Of a DNA stretch of 64,000 nucleotides, positions 17,095 to 26,112 are shown piece after piece. This DNA is from JAIOSF01 sp963677755. Its GTDB lineage: Bacteria; Campylobacterota; Campylobacteria; Campylobacterales; Arcobacteraceae. The first letter of the stretch is position 1. Every line of letters begins with the position of its first letter. The position numbers and the translations under genes were made by a program. The notes beneath the pieces are model-generated. The model did no database searches and was not told where the DNA came from. It saw nothing but the letters and a program-made list of their open reading frames with translations. Where the stretch lies: assembly GCA_963677755.1 (NCBI GenBank), contig OY782506.1, forward strand, positions 2,356,001 to 2,420,000, written 5' to 3'.

Positions 17095-18103
17095 TTTTGA
17101 TTTAGAAAAAGACGGTACATTCATCATTGCAGAGCTTAGTGCAAATCATGGTGGGAAAATAACTATAGCAAAAGAAACTATAAAGGCTGCCAAAGAGGTG
17201 GGTGCAAATGCTATCAAACTACAAACTTATACAGCAGATACATTAACATTAAACTGCGAAAAAGAAGACTTTATCATAAAAGGTGGGACTCTTTGGGATG
17301 ATAAAAAACTGTATGATTTGTATAAGGAAGCTTATCTTCCTTGGGAATGGCACAAAGAACTTTTTTCATATGCAAGAGAGATTGGAATTGACATATTTTC
17401 CTCTCCTTTTGATAAAACTGCTGTAGACTTTTTAGAGCAATTTAACCCTAGTGCTTACAAAATAGCATCATTTGAAATAACTGACTATGCACTCATAAAA
17501 TATACCGCTTCTAAAATGAAACCAATAATTATTTCAACAGGAATTGCAACAGAAGAAGAGATTTATGATGCTGTTAAAATATGCAAAGAGATAGGTAACC
17601 ACAACATTATTTTATTGAAATGTACCTCATCATACCCTGCACCACTCGAAGATGCAAATCTTATTATGATAGAAGATATTGCCAAAAAATTTAAGGTACT
17701 AAGCGGATTTTCAGATCATACCTTAGGAAGTACTGCACCTATCGCTGCAGTGACACTTGGAGCCAAAATTATAGAGAAACATTTTATCTTAGATAAATCT
17801 ATTGGTGGGGCGGATGCTGATTTTTCTATGGATAAAAAAGAATTTGCTCAAATGGTAAAAGCCATAAGAGATACAGAAAAGCTTATCGGGAAAGTTGATT
17901 ATAGTATGAATGAGAAAAAGAAAAATTCACGGCAATTTAGTAGAAGCTTATATGTTGCAAAAGATATAAAAAAAGGTGAGATTTTTACAGAAGAAAACAT
18001 TCGAAGTGTTAGACCAGGATATGGAAAACATCCAAAATATTTAAATGAAATATTAGGGAAAAAAGCAAAAAAAGAGTATAGTTTTGGAGATAGATTAAAC
18101 TAA
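17081..18103 (+). CDS. pseI: Pseudaminic acid synthase
   Basis: NeuB-family condensing enzyme that joins phosphoenolpyruvate to the six-carbon sugar from PseG. The TIM-barrel begins FIIAELSANHGGKITIAKET. NAIKLQTYTADTLTL, FSSPFDKTAVDFLE, CTSSYPAPLEDANL and GFSDHTLGSTAPIAAV are all characteristic. A C-terminal SAF (antifreeze-like) domain covers about residues 285-340 (SLYVAKDIKKGEIFTEENI). It has 340 residues and closes the tight pseBCFGHI run; the next gene is 50 nt away. Confidence 0.96.
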   Translation: MKIGNFDLEKDGTFIIAELSANHGGKITIAKETIKAAKEVGANAIKLQTYTADTLTLNCEKEDFIIKGGTLWDDKKLYDLYKEAYLPWEWHKELFSYAREIGIDIFSSPFDKTAVDFLEQFNPSAYKIASFEITDYALIKYTASKMKPIIISTGIATEEEIYDAVKICKEIGNHNIILLKCTSSYPAPLEDANLIMIEDIAKKFKVLSGFSDHTLGSTAPIAAVTLGAKIIEKHFILDKSIGGADADFSMDKKEFAQMVKAIRDTEKLIGKVDYSMNEKKKNSRQFSRSLYVAKDIKKGEIFTEENIRSVRPGYGKHPKYLNEILGKKAKKEYSFGDRLN

Positions 18104-18105
18104 TT

Positions 18106-18126
18106 TTAAGAAAAGTTAAATATAAT
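18106..18126 (+). promoter_or_regulatory. Possible internal promoter of the glycosylation cluster
   Basis: TTAAGA followed 9 nt later by TATAAT in the 50-nt gap after pseI. It could start a separate transcript for the second half of the cluster. It resembles the flagellin-region element (TTAAGA to ATAAT) but is 1 nt shorter, so the likeness may be chance. Confidence 0.35.
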
Positions 18127-18153
18127 CAATATTATTGAAATGAAGGCATTATC

Positions 18154-19125
18154 ATGATAAAAACAAAACAAACAGTAAAAGAACTCCACGAAAAAAGAAT
18201 GAAAATGTGGGATGAAAGTATAGAAAATCACAAAAAATATATCGATTCTCATACAGGATTATTTTTAGATAAATTTACAAAAATACGAACTTGCCCTGTT
18301 TGTGGTAGTAAAAGTTATACATCAATTTTCTCAAAAGAGGGTGGAACATATGTAAAGTGTCAAGATTGTACTATGGTCTATTTAAATCCTGTCTTTACAG
18401 ATGAAGCTATCGTAGATTATTATCAAACAAATCACACAGAACAAGCTGAAGTTGTAGAATCAGATACAGATAATTTTTATACTGTTATTTATAATGGAGG
18501 TCTTCAAGCAATTAAACAAAATAATCCTAATATATCTAATATATTAGATATAGGATGTTCCTCTGGTACTTTTTTAGATTTAGCAAAACAACAAAATCTA
18601 AGCACTTATGGAGTAGAATTAAACAAAGCAGAATTTGAATTTGTGAAGAAAAAAGGACATACAGTCTTTAATGAACTTCTTGAAAAAATTTCGTTTGAAA
18701 CGAAATTTGATGCTATAACGATGTGGGATGTTTTTGAACATATTATAGATGGTGAATTTTATTTAAATACTATGAAAAACTTACTTACTAAAAATGGAGT
18801 AATTTTTTTACAAATTCCAAGTTCAGATGCACTCGCTGCTAAAATTTTACAAGAGCACTGTAATATGTATGATGGTTTAGAACACGTAAATCTTTATGGA
18901 GTTGAAACCATTAAACAGTTAGCAAAAAAATGTGATTTGGAAATATTAAACCTAAAAACAGTTATATCAGAAATAGGTGTTATAAATAACTTTTTAAACT
19001 ATGAAAATCCATATTTAGGAAATACTACAAATAAAGAATTTGTTCCAAACCTTATTGATGAAAAAAGTATTCATGAAACTTTACAAGGCTATAAACTACA
19101 AGTAACATTAGGAAATAAAAAATGA
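18154..19125 (+). CDS. Class I SAM-dependent methyltransferase with N-terminal zinc ribbon
   Basis: Likely sugar or nonulosonate methyltransferase of the Methyltransf_13/23 type. A zinc-ribbon is seen at about 45-80 (CPVCGSKSYTSIF then CQDCTMVYLNP). The SAM-binding motif ILDIGCSSGTFLDLAKQ lies at about 130-146, and ITMWDVFEHIIDGEFYL is the usual post-motif acidic helix. The reaction target is unknown; its place inside the Pse cluster suggests a modified sugar. The last 4 nt overlap the PseA-like gene, so the two are coupled. Confidence 0.8.
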   Translation: MIKTKQTVKELHEKRMKMWDESIENHKKYIDSHTGLFLDKFTKIRTCPVCGSKSYTSIFSKEGGTYVKCQDCTMVYLNPVFTDEAIVDYYQTNHTEQAEVVESDTDNFYTVIYNGGLQAIKQNNPNISNILDIGCSSGTFLDLAKQQNLSTYGVELNKAEFEFVKKKGHTVFNELLEKISFETKFDAITMWDVFEHIIDGEFYLNTMKNLLTKNGVIFLQIPSSDALAAKILQEHCNMYDGLEHVNLYGVETIKQLAKKCDLEILNLKTVISEIGVINNFLNYENPYLGNTTNKEFVPNLIDEKSIHETLQGYKLQVTLGNKK

Positions 19126-20258
19126 AAATTTGTACAAAATGTGTAATGCCAAATACAAAACCTGATCTTCATTTTGATGAAAATGGAGTATGTGATGCTT
19201 GTAGGTCACAAAATTCAAAAAACAAAGAGATAGACTGGAAAGCTAGAGAAAAAGAGTTTTTAGAACTTGTAAAAAGTTATAAATCACATCCTGATTATGA
19301 TTGTGTTATAGGGGTAAGTGGTGGGAAAGATTCGACCTATCAAGTTTTGAAAATACTTGAGTTAGGACTCAACCCTCTTTGTATATGTTTTGAACCTACT
19401 ATTCCAACTGAAATCGGACGAAAAAACCTTGATAATTTGAATAATTTAGGTGTAGATTTAATACATATAAAAAGGAATCCAATAGTTTATAAAAAACTAG
19501 CAAAAGAAGCTTTTCAAAGAACAGGCGATAATGAATGGCAAAACCATTTAGGTATATTTACAACTGTTCCAAAAATGGCAGTAAATTTCAATATACCATT
19601 GATTATTTGGGGAGAAAGCCCTCAACTAGAATATGGAGGACCAGCTTCGAGTAAAACTAGAAATACACTTGATAGACAATGGCTTGAAGAGTTTGGTGGA
19701 CTTCTGGGAAATAGAATTTCTGATATGATAGGAGTCAATGGATTAACACAAAAAGATTTATCTTTATATACCTATGCAAAAGATGAAGATATTCACAAAG
19801 TAGGTGTTACTGGATTATTTTTAGGCTACTACTTTAAATGGGATTTAAGAGAAGTTCTTAAGAAGGCTAAAGAGCATGGTTTTGAAGTGTCAGATAGACC
19901 TGTAGAAACGACTTATGAAAATTTTGAAAATTTAGATTGTTACAGTAACCATCTACATGACTATTTAAAATATGTGAAATATGGCTTTGGACGAGCTACT
20001 GATAATGCTTGTTTAGATGTTAGACTAGGATATATTTCAAGAGATGAGGCTGTAAGGCTTGTAAATAAATATGATGGGATTCCACCTAAGAAAGCAATCA
20101 AAAAATATCTTGAATATACTGGTTTTACACGACAAGAGTTTAATAAAATTGTTGATTCATATACAAATAAAAGAATTTTCAAAAGAGATGAAAATGGAAA
20201 ATTTTTAAAAGATATTGATGGTTCATTAGTACGAAAAGAAGAGTACCTTGTCAAATAA
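19122..20258 (+). CDS. pseA: N-acetyl sugar amidotransferase, PseA/WbpG-like
   Basis: ATP-dependent amidotransferase that turns an N-acetyl group into an acetamidino group, as in the acetamidino form of pseudaminic acid in Campylobacter. Two CxxC pairs (Cys4/Cys7 and Cys24/Cys27) open the protein. The ATP-pyrophosphatase loop SGGKDS is at residues 66-71. The block WGESPQLEYGGPASS is a family hallmark. The 378-residue length fits. HisH2 and HisF2 follow directly and would supply ammonia from glutamine. The symbol is by analogy; the sugar could also be a legionaminic-type derivative. Confidence 0.88.
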   Translation: MKICTKCVMPNTKPDLHFDENGVCDACRSQNSKNKEIDWKAREKEFLELVKSYKSHPDYDCVIGVSGGKDSTYQVLKILELGLNPLCICFEPTIPTEIGRKNLDNLNNLGVDLIHIKRNPIVYKKLAKEAFQRTGDNEWQNHLGIFTTVPKMAVNFNIPLIIWGESPQLEYGGPASSKTRNTLDRQWLEEFGGLLGNRISDMIGVNGLTQKDLSLYTYAKDEDIHKVGVTGLFLGYYFKWDLREVLKKAKEHGFEVSDRPVETTYENFENLDCYSNHLHDYLKYVKYGFGRATDNACLDVRLGYISRDEAVRLVNKYDGIPPKKAIKKYLEYTGFTRQEFNKIVDSYTNKRIFKRDENGKFLKDIDGSLVRKEEYLVK

Positions 20259-20871
20259 TAGTTTAGTAATCATTGACTATAAAATGGGTAATCTCCGCTC
20301 AGTACAAAAGGCATTTGAAAAAATAGGTTGTGAAGCTATAATATCTAATGATATAAAAACTATTTCTAATGCAGATAAACTTGTTTTACCTGGTGTTGGC
20401 GCATTTAAAGATGGTATGAGATATTTAGAAGAATTAAATTTAATAAAAATTCTTAATAAAAAAGTGCTAGAAGATAAAACTCCTCTTTTGGGTATCTGTT
20501 TAGGGATGCAACTACTGGCAAATAAAAGTTATGAAAATGGGGAAACTTTAGGATTAGGTTGGATTGATGCAGAGGTTGTAAAATTTACTTTTGATACTCA
20601 AAAATTAAAAATCCCTCATGTTGGTTGGAATGAAATTTCATTTCAAAATGAACAAAATAAATTATTTGTAAATCTAGATAATCACAAAGATTTTTATTTT
20701 GTACACTCATATTACTTTAAAGAAAAAGAAAAAGTATCTATTGCTACAACTGATTATGGCTTTGAATTTACTTCTGCCATAGCCAAGAATAATATTTTTG
20801 CTACACAATTTCATCCTGAAAAAAGTCAAACAGATGGATTAAAAATACTCAAAAATTTTTGGGAGTTGTAA
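20248..20871 (+). CDS. hisH2: HisH-type glutaminase partner of the sugar amidotransferase
   Basis: Class I glutamine amidotransferase subunit that releases ammonia. The catalytic triad is visible: Cys84 in GICLGMQLL, His189 and Glu191 in TQFHPEKS. It is a HisH paralogue, but its neighbours are sugar genes rather than histidine genes, so I assign it to sugar amidination. The start is TTG 20248 inside the end of pseA, 4 nt after AAGAAGAG. It is followed after 1 nt by hisF2. Confidence 0.9.
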   Translation: MSNNSLVIIDYKMGNLRSVQKAFEKIGCEAIISNDIKTISNADKLVLPGVGAFKDGMRYLEELNLIKILNKKVLEDKTPLLGICLGMQLLANKSYENGETLGLGWIDAEVVKFTFDTQKLKIPHVGWNEISFQNEQNKLFVNLDNHKDFYFVHSYYFKEKEKVSIATTDYGFEFTSAIAKNNIFATQFHPEKSQTDGLKILKNFWEL

Positions 20872-20872
20872 C

Positions 20873-21652
20873 ATGTTAAAACATAGAGTAATTCCATGTG
20901 TACTTTTAAAAGATTGGCAACTTGTAAAAAGTGTACAATTTGATTCATTTAGAACAGTTGGTCATCCCACATCGACAGCAAGAATTTATAACTCTCGTAG
21001 TGTAGATGAACTGATAGTTTTGGATATAGATGCTAGCTTACATAATGAAGAGATAAATACTGAAATTATAACCGATATAGCAGATGAGTGTTTTATGCCA
21101 CTTACAATAGGTGGTGGGATAAACTCTATAGAAGATATATATAAAGTATTAAATGCTGGTGCTGATAAAGTATCTATAAATTCAAAAGCTATTAAGGATA
21201 AAAACTTTATAAAAAAAGCTTCTTCTATCTTTGGTTCACAATGTATCGTATGCTCAATCGATGTCAAAAAACAAGATAACCATTACAAAGTCTACACGAG
21301 AAAAGATGGTATATTAGATATCGATCCGTTAGAACTAGCCTTAGAATATGAAAAATATGGTGCAGGAGAAATTCTTTTGACCTCTGTGGATAATGATGGA
21401 ACGACAAATGGATATGATTTAGAACTTTTAGATTATTTTCAAAATAAACTATCAATTCCAATCATCATAAATGGTGGAGCAGGAACTCCAAAACATTGTG
21501 TGGAGGCTATTCAAAATGGAGCAGATGCTGTTGCCGCTGCTTATATCTTCCACTTTTCGCAATACACACCAAATGATATTAAAAGAGAGATGGATAATAA
21601 TAATATCAATGTAAGAATTCTAAATAATAAAGGAGTTGATAATGAACAATAA
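20873..21652 (+). CDS. hisF2: HisF-type synthase partner of the sugar amidotransferase
   Basis: TIM-barrel partner of HisH2 that channels ammonia, paralogous to imidazole-glycerol-phosphate synthase HisF. Phosphate-binding segments LTIGGGINSIEDIYK and IIINGGAGTPKHC are present, as are the strands ELIVLDIDAS and CSIDVKK. The start is MLKHRVIPCVLLKDWQLVKS, instead of the MLAKRIIPCLDV of genuine HisF. This WbpG-HisH2-HisF2 triad is known from O-antigen and flagellin-glycan loci. Confidence 0.9.
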   Translation: MLKHRVIPCVLLKDWQLVKSVQFDSFRTVGHPTSTARIYNSRSVDELIVLDIDASLHNEEINTEIITDIADECFMPLTIGGGINSIEDIYKVLNAGADKVSINSKAIKDKNFIKKASSIFGSQCIVCSIDVKKQDNHYKVYTRKDGILDIDPLELALEYEKYGAGEILLTSVDNDGTTNGYDLELLDYFQNKLSIPIIINGGAGTPKHCVEAIQNGADAVAAAYIFHFSQYTPNDIKREMDNNNINVRILNNKGVDNEQ

Positions 21653-22922
21653 AAATATTTTTTTAAGATCAAACCGTTTATACTTTGAACCACTCGAAGA
21701 AAAACACCTAAATGTTAGCTACATAAATTGGCTTAATGGTTCTAAAATAACACAATACAACTCTCATGGAGTTTTTCCAAATACAAAAGAAAAAACATCC
21801 CGTTATATTGAAGATATTCAAAATGATTCTTCTTGTATAATTTTAGCAATTTTTGATCAATTAACCCATAAGCATATAGGAAATATTGCTATTCAAGATA
21901 TTGACTTTTTAAATTCTACTTGTGAGATTTCTATATTACTCGGAGATAGAGATTATTGGTCCAGTGGATATGGATACGAGGCTTTTCATAGAGTAATACA
22001 ACATTGTTTTAACAAGTTAAACCTTCATAAAGTTTCAGCCGGTACAACGAGTGACAACGTAGGTATGCAAAAAGTTGCAGAAAAACTAGGAATGAAACGT
22101 GAAGGTACTAGACGATCTGAAATTAAAAGAGATTCCTCTTATTTTGATATCTATTTGTATGGATTATTAAAAGATGAATATAAAAAACCAAAACAAAAAA
22201 TAGTAGCCTCAATAGAAGCAAGAATGACATCAAGTCGATTACCAGGAAAAGTTTTAAAAAAAATCAATAATATTCCAGCTTTAGAACTTATGGTTAAAAG
22301 AGTTGCAAGATCTAAAAAACTTGATGAAGTTATTATTGCAACTACTATCAATAAAGAAGATGATCCTATTATAAAATGGTGTGAAATAAATAACATCAAA
22401 TATTACAGGGGTAGTGAAGATAATGTATATGAGAGGGTTCTAAATTCACACATTGTAAATAACAGTGATATTGTTGTCGAGCTTACAGGGGACTGTCCTC
22501 TTCTTGATCCTGTATTGATTGATGAAGTTATTGAGTGTTACTTAAACAATGATTATGAATATGTATCAAACTGTATTGAAGAAACTTACCCCTTAGGGAT
22601 GGCTGTTGAAGTTTTTTCACTAGAAGCTTTAAAAACAATTTGTGATAACCGAAGCCTTAATGATATAGACAAAGAGCACGTTTCACCATTTTTTTATACT
22701 TCAAATCAATATAAAACATATAGTATAACTGCTCCAAAAAATCTTTTTTTCCCTGAACTTTCTGTAACGCTTGATACTATAGAAGATTTTAAAATTATAG
22801 AAAAGATTGATAATTGTTTTGAAAATGACACCTATACAATAGAAGATATTATAGAAGCTACTCAAAAAAATCCACAGTGGATATTAATAAACAAAGATAT
22901 ACATCGTAAAGGGTTAGAGTGA
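21642..22922 (+). CDS. Fusion of GNAT acetyltransferase and SpsF-like cytidylyltransferase
   Basis: Residues 1 to about 183 are a RimJ/RimL-type acetyltransferase (IFLRSNRLYFEPL start; GYGYEAFHRVIQHCFNKL is the acetyl-CoA helix region; VGMQKVAEKLGMKREG follows). Residues about 190-426 are an SpsF/CMP-KDO-synthetase-like nucleotidyltransferase (IVASIEARMTSSRLPGKVL, VVELTGDCPLLDP, SVTLDTIEDFKIIE). In many glycan loci these are two genes. The start is ATG 21642, set by AGGAG 6 nt upstream; the TTG at 21636 touches that Shine-Dalgarno. It may build and activate a second modified sugar. It overlaps hisF2 by 11 nt and the next gene by 4 nt. Confidence 0.85.
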   Translation: MNNKNIFLRSNRLYFEPLEEKHLNVSYINWLNGSKITQYNSHGVFPNTKEKTSRYIEDIQNDSSCIILAIFDQLTHKHIGNIAIQDIDFLNSTCEISILLGDRDYWSSGYGYEAFHRVIQHCFNKLNLHKVSAGTTSDNVGMQKVAEKLGMKREGTRRSEIKRDSSYFDIYLYGLLKDEYKKPKQKIVASIEARMTSSRLPGKVLKKINNIPALELMVKRVARSKKLDEVIIATTINKEDDPIIKWCEINNIKYYRGSEDNVYERVLNSHIVNNSDIVVELTGDCPLLDPVLIDEVIECYLNNDYEYVSNCIEETYPLGMAVEVFSLEALKTICDNRSLNDIDKEHVSPFFYTSNQYKTYSITAPKNLFFPELSVTLDTIEDFKIIEKIDNCFENDTYTIEDIIEATQKNPQWILINKDIHRKGLE

Positions 22923-23899
22923 TTTTAAATGTTGCAATAATTGGTCTTGGAAATATCTCCTTATTATATGATGATAGAAAAGAGACTCAAACTGTTTTAT
23001 CACATGTAAAAGCTTTGTACAAAAATAAAAATTTTACTTTAAAGTATTGTGTAGATATAGACACATCAAATAAACTAAAAGTAGAAGAATTTTTTCCTGC
23101 AGTATCATTTTTTACTAATATCTCTATAATAGAAAATAAAAATGATATTGATATTATCGTACTTGCAACTCCTACATCAACGCACTTTGAAATATTTGAG
23201 AAACTTAAAAAAAATAAAAATATACAATACTTTTTAATAGAAAAACCATTATTTGATAGAAAGCATACTTTAGATTTTTTTGATAAAAGTATTGAAAAAA
23301 AGCTTATTATTAATTATATAAGAGTTTTTGAACCAAATATTCAAGAATTTCAAAAACAAATAGATACTCTTTTATTTGGGGAGCCTCAAAAAATTATTGG
23401 TACTTACACTAAAGGTATCAAAAATAATGGTAGCCACTTTATCAGTCTTATAAACTTTTTATTTAATAATCCAAAAATTCATGATATCAAAATACTCTCT
23501 TCTCAAAAAGGAATTGAAAATGATCTTACGCTAGATATTATCGCAATTGTGGAATACAAAGAAAAACAAATACCTTTTTATTTAATCGGATTAGATGAAA
23601 GTAAATATAGTGTATTTGATATAGATTTTTATTTTGAAAAAGCAAAAATAAGGATTGAAGATACTGCAAAAACCCTTACTATACAAAAGGCAACTAAAGA
23701 TACTATCTATTCTGATTATACAACATTGGGGAATACAAAAAAGGTTTTATTGGACTTTGATAATATAATGAAATATCCCTATGAATATATTTATAATATA
23801 CTTCACAAAAATACATTTCAAATTGATTTTGTAGAACATGAACGAAAAAATATAGAATTTTATAAACATTTAGAACAAAAGGAGTTTAATAATGAATAA
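22919..23899 (+). CDS. Gfo/Idh/MocA-like sugar oxidoreductase, divergent
   Basis: The N-terminal Rossmann half is clear: VAIIGLGNISLLYDD with the GxGxxS-type loop, then IDIIVLATPTSTHFEIFEKL and FLIEKPLF, where EKP is the family motif with the usual lysine. The C-terminal substrate half (about 120-326) is poorly conserved and unusually lysine- and isoleucine-rich. The YIRVFEPNIQEFQ segment replaces the common R-x-P block. It probably oxidises or reduces a nucleotide sugar for the cluster; the substrate is unknown. The start is GTG overlapping the previous stop (GTGA). Confidence 0.75.
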   Translation: MILNVAIIGLGNISLLYDDRKETQTVLSHVKALYKNKNFTLKYCVDIDTSNKLKVEEFFPAVSFFTNISIIENKNDIDIIVLATPTSTHFEIFEKLKKNKNIQYFLIEKPLFDRKHTLDFFDKSIEKKLIINYIRVFEPNIQEFQKQIDTLLFGEPQKIIGTYTKGIKNNGSHFISLINFLFNNPKIHDIKILSSQKGIENDLTLDIIAIVEYKEKQIPFYLIGLDESKYSVFDIDFYFEKAKIRIEDTAKTLTIQKATKDTIYSDYTTLGNTKKVLLDFDNIMKYPYEYIYNILHKNTFQIDFVEHERKNIEFYKHLEQKEFNNE

Positions 23900-25181
23900 G
23901 CTAGCAATTAATGGTGGTACAAAAGTAAGAACAAAAAAACTTCCTAAATATAATTCTATCGGTGAAGAGGAGATAGATGCGGTAACTAAAGTGATGAAAA
24001 ATGGCGTGTTATCAAAATTTATTGGAGCTTGGTGTGATGACTTTTATGGAGGGGAAAAAGTACAAGAGTTTGAAAAACAATGGAGTCAAAAATTTGATGC
24101 TAAACATACAATAAGTGTTAACTCAAATAGTTCTGGTATTGTAGCTGCATTAGGTGCTTGTGGCATTGGACTTGGAGATGAAGTGATAGTGAGTCCTTAC
24201 TCTATGTCTATTTCAGCAACAGCTCCTTTTGTATACAATGCTACACCTGTTTTTTGTGACCTTAATACAGATAATTATGGATTTGATATAGAACATTTAA
24301 AAAGCCTAATTAATGAAAATACAAAAGTTATCATAGTTGTACATATTTTTGGAATCCCCTCTGATATGGATGAAATCATAAGCATTGCAAAAGAACATAA
24401 CCTCTATGTGATAGAAGATTGTGCTCAAGCTCCTCTTGCTACTTATAAAGATAAAAAAGTAGGTACATTAGGTGATATTGGTATTTTTAGCTTAAACTAT
24501 CATAAACATATTCATACAGGTGAAGGGGGTATGTGTACAACAAACAATGATACTCTAGCAACTAAAATGCAACTCATTCGAAATCATGCTGAATCTGTAA
24601 TCGAAGATAAAGGAGAAACAGATCTTACAAATATGCTCGGATTTAATTTAAGAATCACTGAACTCCAAGCAGCTATAGGAATTGAGCAGTTAAAAAAACT
24701 AGAAGAGGAAGTACTACTTCGACAAAAATATGCAAAGATGTATGATAATGCACTTGCAAAATACCCATTTATTAAAACTAATAATTTACAAAATAGACAA
24801 AGTGCTCACTATATACAAGTGTTTGAATTTGATGAACAAATTGCTGGTATTAGCAGAAATACATTTATAGAAGCAGTTAAAGCAGAACTTGAACCTGTAG
24901 AAAATAGAGAAAATGAAGGGGTTCCTATTTATCAAGGATACGTTAAGCCGATTTATTTACTCCCTATATTTCAACAAAGGCAAGTATATAATAAAAAGAA
25001 CTTTTGTTTTAAAGATACTATAACTTATGAAGAAGGGATTTGTCCAAATGTCGAAAAACTTCATCATCATACTTTATGGGAACATGATTTAACAAGAGGA
25101 CCTCTTACTGAAGATGATATCAAAGATATTATCTTCGCATACACAAAAGTATGTGAAAATATTGATGAGCTTAAAAAATAG
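23892..25181 (+). CDS. DegT/DnrJ/EryC1/StrS aminotransferase
   Basis: PLP-dependent sugar aminotransferase, 429 residues. Seen are SVNSNSSGIVAALGACGIG (phosphate pocket), VIEDCAQAPLATYKDKKVGT, and FSLNYHKHIHTGEGGM, in which the Lys of YHK is the likely PLP lysine. LGFNLRITELQAAIGIEQLK closes the core. It is longer than PseC and clearly distinct, so a second amino sugar is probably made here. It overlaps the previous gene by 8 nt. The Gfo/Idh plus DegT pair often introduces an amino group after a keto step; that pairing is inference. Confidence 0.85.
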   Translation: MNKLAINGGTKVRTKKLPKYNSIGEEEIDAVTKVMKNGVLSKFIGAWCDDFYGGEKVQEFEKQWSQKFDAKHTISVNSNSSGIVAALGACGIGLGDEVIVSPYSMSISATAPFVYNATPVFCDLNTDNYGFDIEHLKSLINENTKVIIVVHIFGIPSDMDEIISIAKEHNLYVIEDCAQAPLATYKDKKVGTLGDIGIFSLNYHKHIHTGEGGMCTTNNDTLATKMQLIRNHAESVIEDKGETDLTNMLGFNLRITELQAAIGIEQLKKLEEEVLLRQKYAKMYDNALAKYPFIKTNNLQNRQSAHYIQVFEFDEQIAGISRNTFIEAVKAELEPVENRENEGVPIYQGYVKPIYLLPIFQQRQVYNKKNFCFKDTITYEEGICPNVEKLHHHTLWEHDLTRGPLTEDDIKDIIFAYTKVCENIDELKK

Positions 25182-26112
25182 ACTTTTAGTATTTGCTAAT
25201 GATGCAGCAAGTGCTAGTATTACTTTAGCCTACACTTATCTTTATAAAGAGCAATACAAAGAAGTATTAGTCTTTCCTTACGATGAAATTGCAAAAAATA
25301 TTTATAAAGAATATATTCCTTCTTTAATATGTGAAAAAAAAGTTCCTTTTCAATCTACAGATGTGATTGTTACAGGAACATCTGGTATTGATCCATCATA
25401 TGAAATAAATACAATTGTTCAAGCTAAAATAGAAAGGGTAACTAAAGTAATTGTGTTAGTTGACAATATTGTACATTTTAATATGAGATTTGTATATAAA
25501 GATAAAATACTCCCTGAAAAATATCTCCCTAACGAGATTTGGATATTTCAAAAAAATTTTAGATCTGATATTGAATATATAAATAAAAAAATAATCTATT
25601 CTGATGATATTTATACTCAGTTTTTAAATAAAATATTTAACACACAAAAGCTAAATATTACTCACTCTTTTATAAAAGAACATAAAAATACCTATCTTGT
25701 CATTCTGACAGAATATATTTATGATTTTTATAGACTGGAGTATGGATTTAATGAATACGATATGCTTCAAGATATTTTAGAAGAGATAGATAAATTAAAT
25801 TTAAACATCCCCATATTTTTAAAATTACACCCTAAAGAGCATAGTAAAAAATTTAATATTTTATTACGAAAATATTCTCATCTTAATATAGTAAAGGACT
25901 CTTGTAATATACAGGAACTCATCTATTATTCTAAAATTGTTTTTGGTATTAACTCTTCTGTTTTTAAAGAATGCAAGTTATTTAAAAAACCAACCTATAG
26001 TATTCAGCTTAATTCAAAAAAGAAAATATCTCCAACTTATTTAGATTTAGAATCTATAGTTTCTTCAAAGAAAAAGCTCTCTATAGTTATAAAAAAACAT
26101 TTTAGTTTATAG
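25165..26112 (+). CDS. Probable glycosyltransferase (CDP-glycerol/polysialyltransferase-like)
   Basis: Not firmly recognised. The N-terminus LLVFANDAASASITLAYTYL looks like the first Rossmann unit of a transferase. The C-terminal half has FLKLHPKEHSKKF (a KxHPKE motif), then NIQELIYYSKIVFGINSSV. That arrangement resembles the KPHP...S(S/T) pattern of polysialyl- and glycerophosphotransferases. I place the start at ATG 25165 (315 residues), overlapping the aminotransferase by 17 nt; no strong Shine-Dalgarno is visible and an in-frame ATG at 25114 exists. Last + strand gene of the cluster, converging on maf with an 11-nt coding overlap. Confidence 0.55.
   Translation: MSLKNRLLVFANDAASASITLAYTYLYKEQYKEVLVFPYDEIAKNIYKEYIPSLICEKKVPFQSTDVIVTGTSGIDPSYEINTIVQAKIERVTKVIVLVDNIVHFNMRFVYKDKILPEKYLPNEIWIFQKNFRSDIEYINKKIIYSDDIYTQFLNKIFNTQKLNITHSFIKEHKNTYLVILTEYIYDFYRLEYGFNEYDMLQDILEEIDKLNLNIPIFLKLHPKEHSKKFNILLRKYSHLNIVKDSCNIQELIYYSKIVFGINSSVFKECKLFKKPTYSIQLNSKKKISPTYLDLESIVSSKKKLSIVIKKHFSL

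Noticed and set aside
20248..21652. Histidine biosynthesis hisH-hisF operon
   Set aside because: No other his genes are near; the position after a PseA/WbpG-like gene and the divergent HisF start fit the sugar amidotransferase paralogues.
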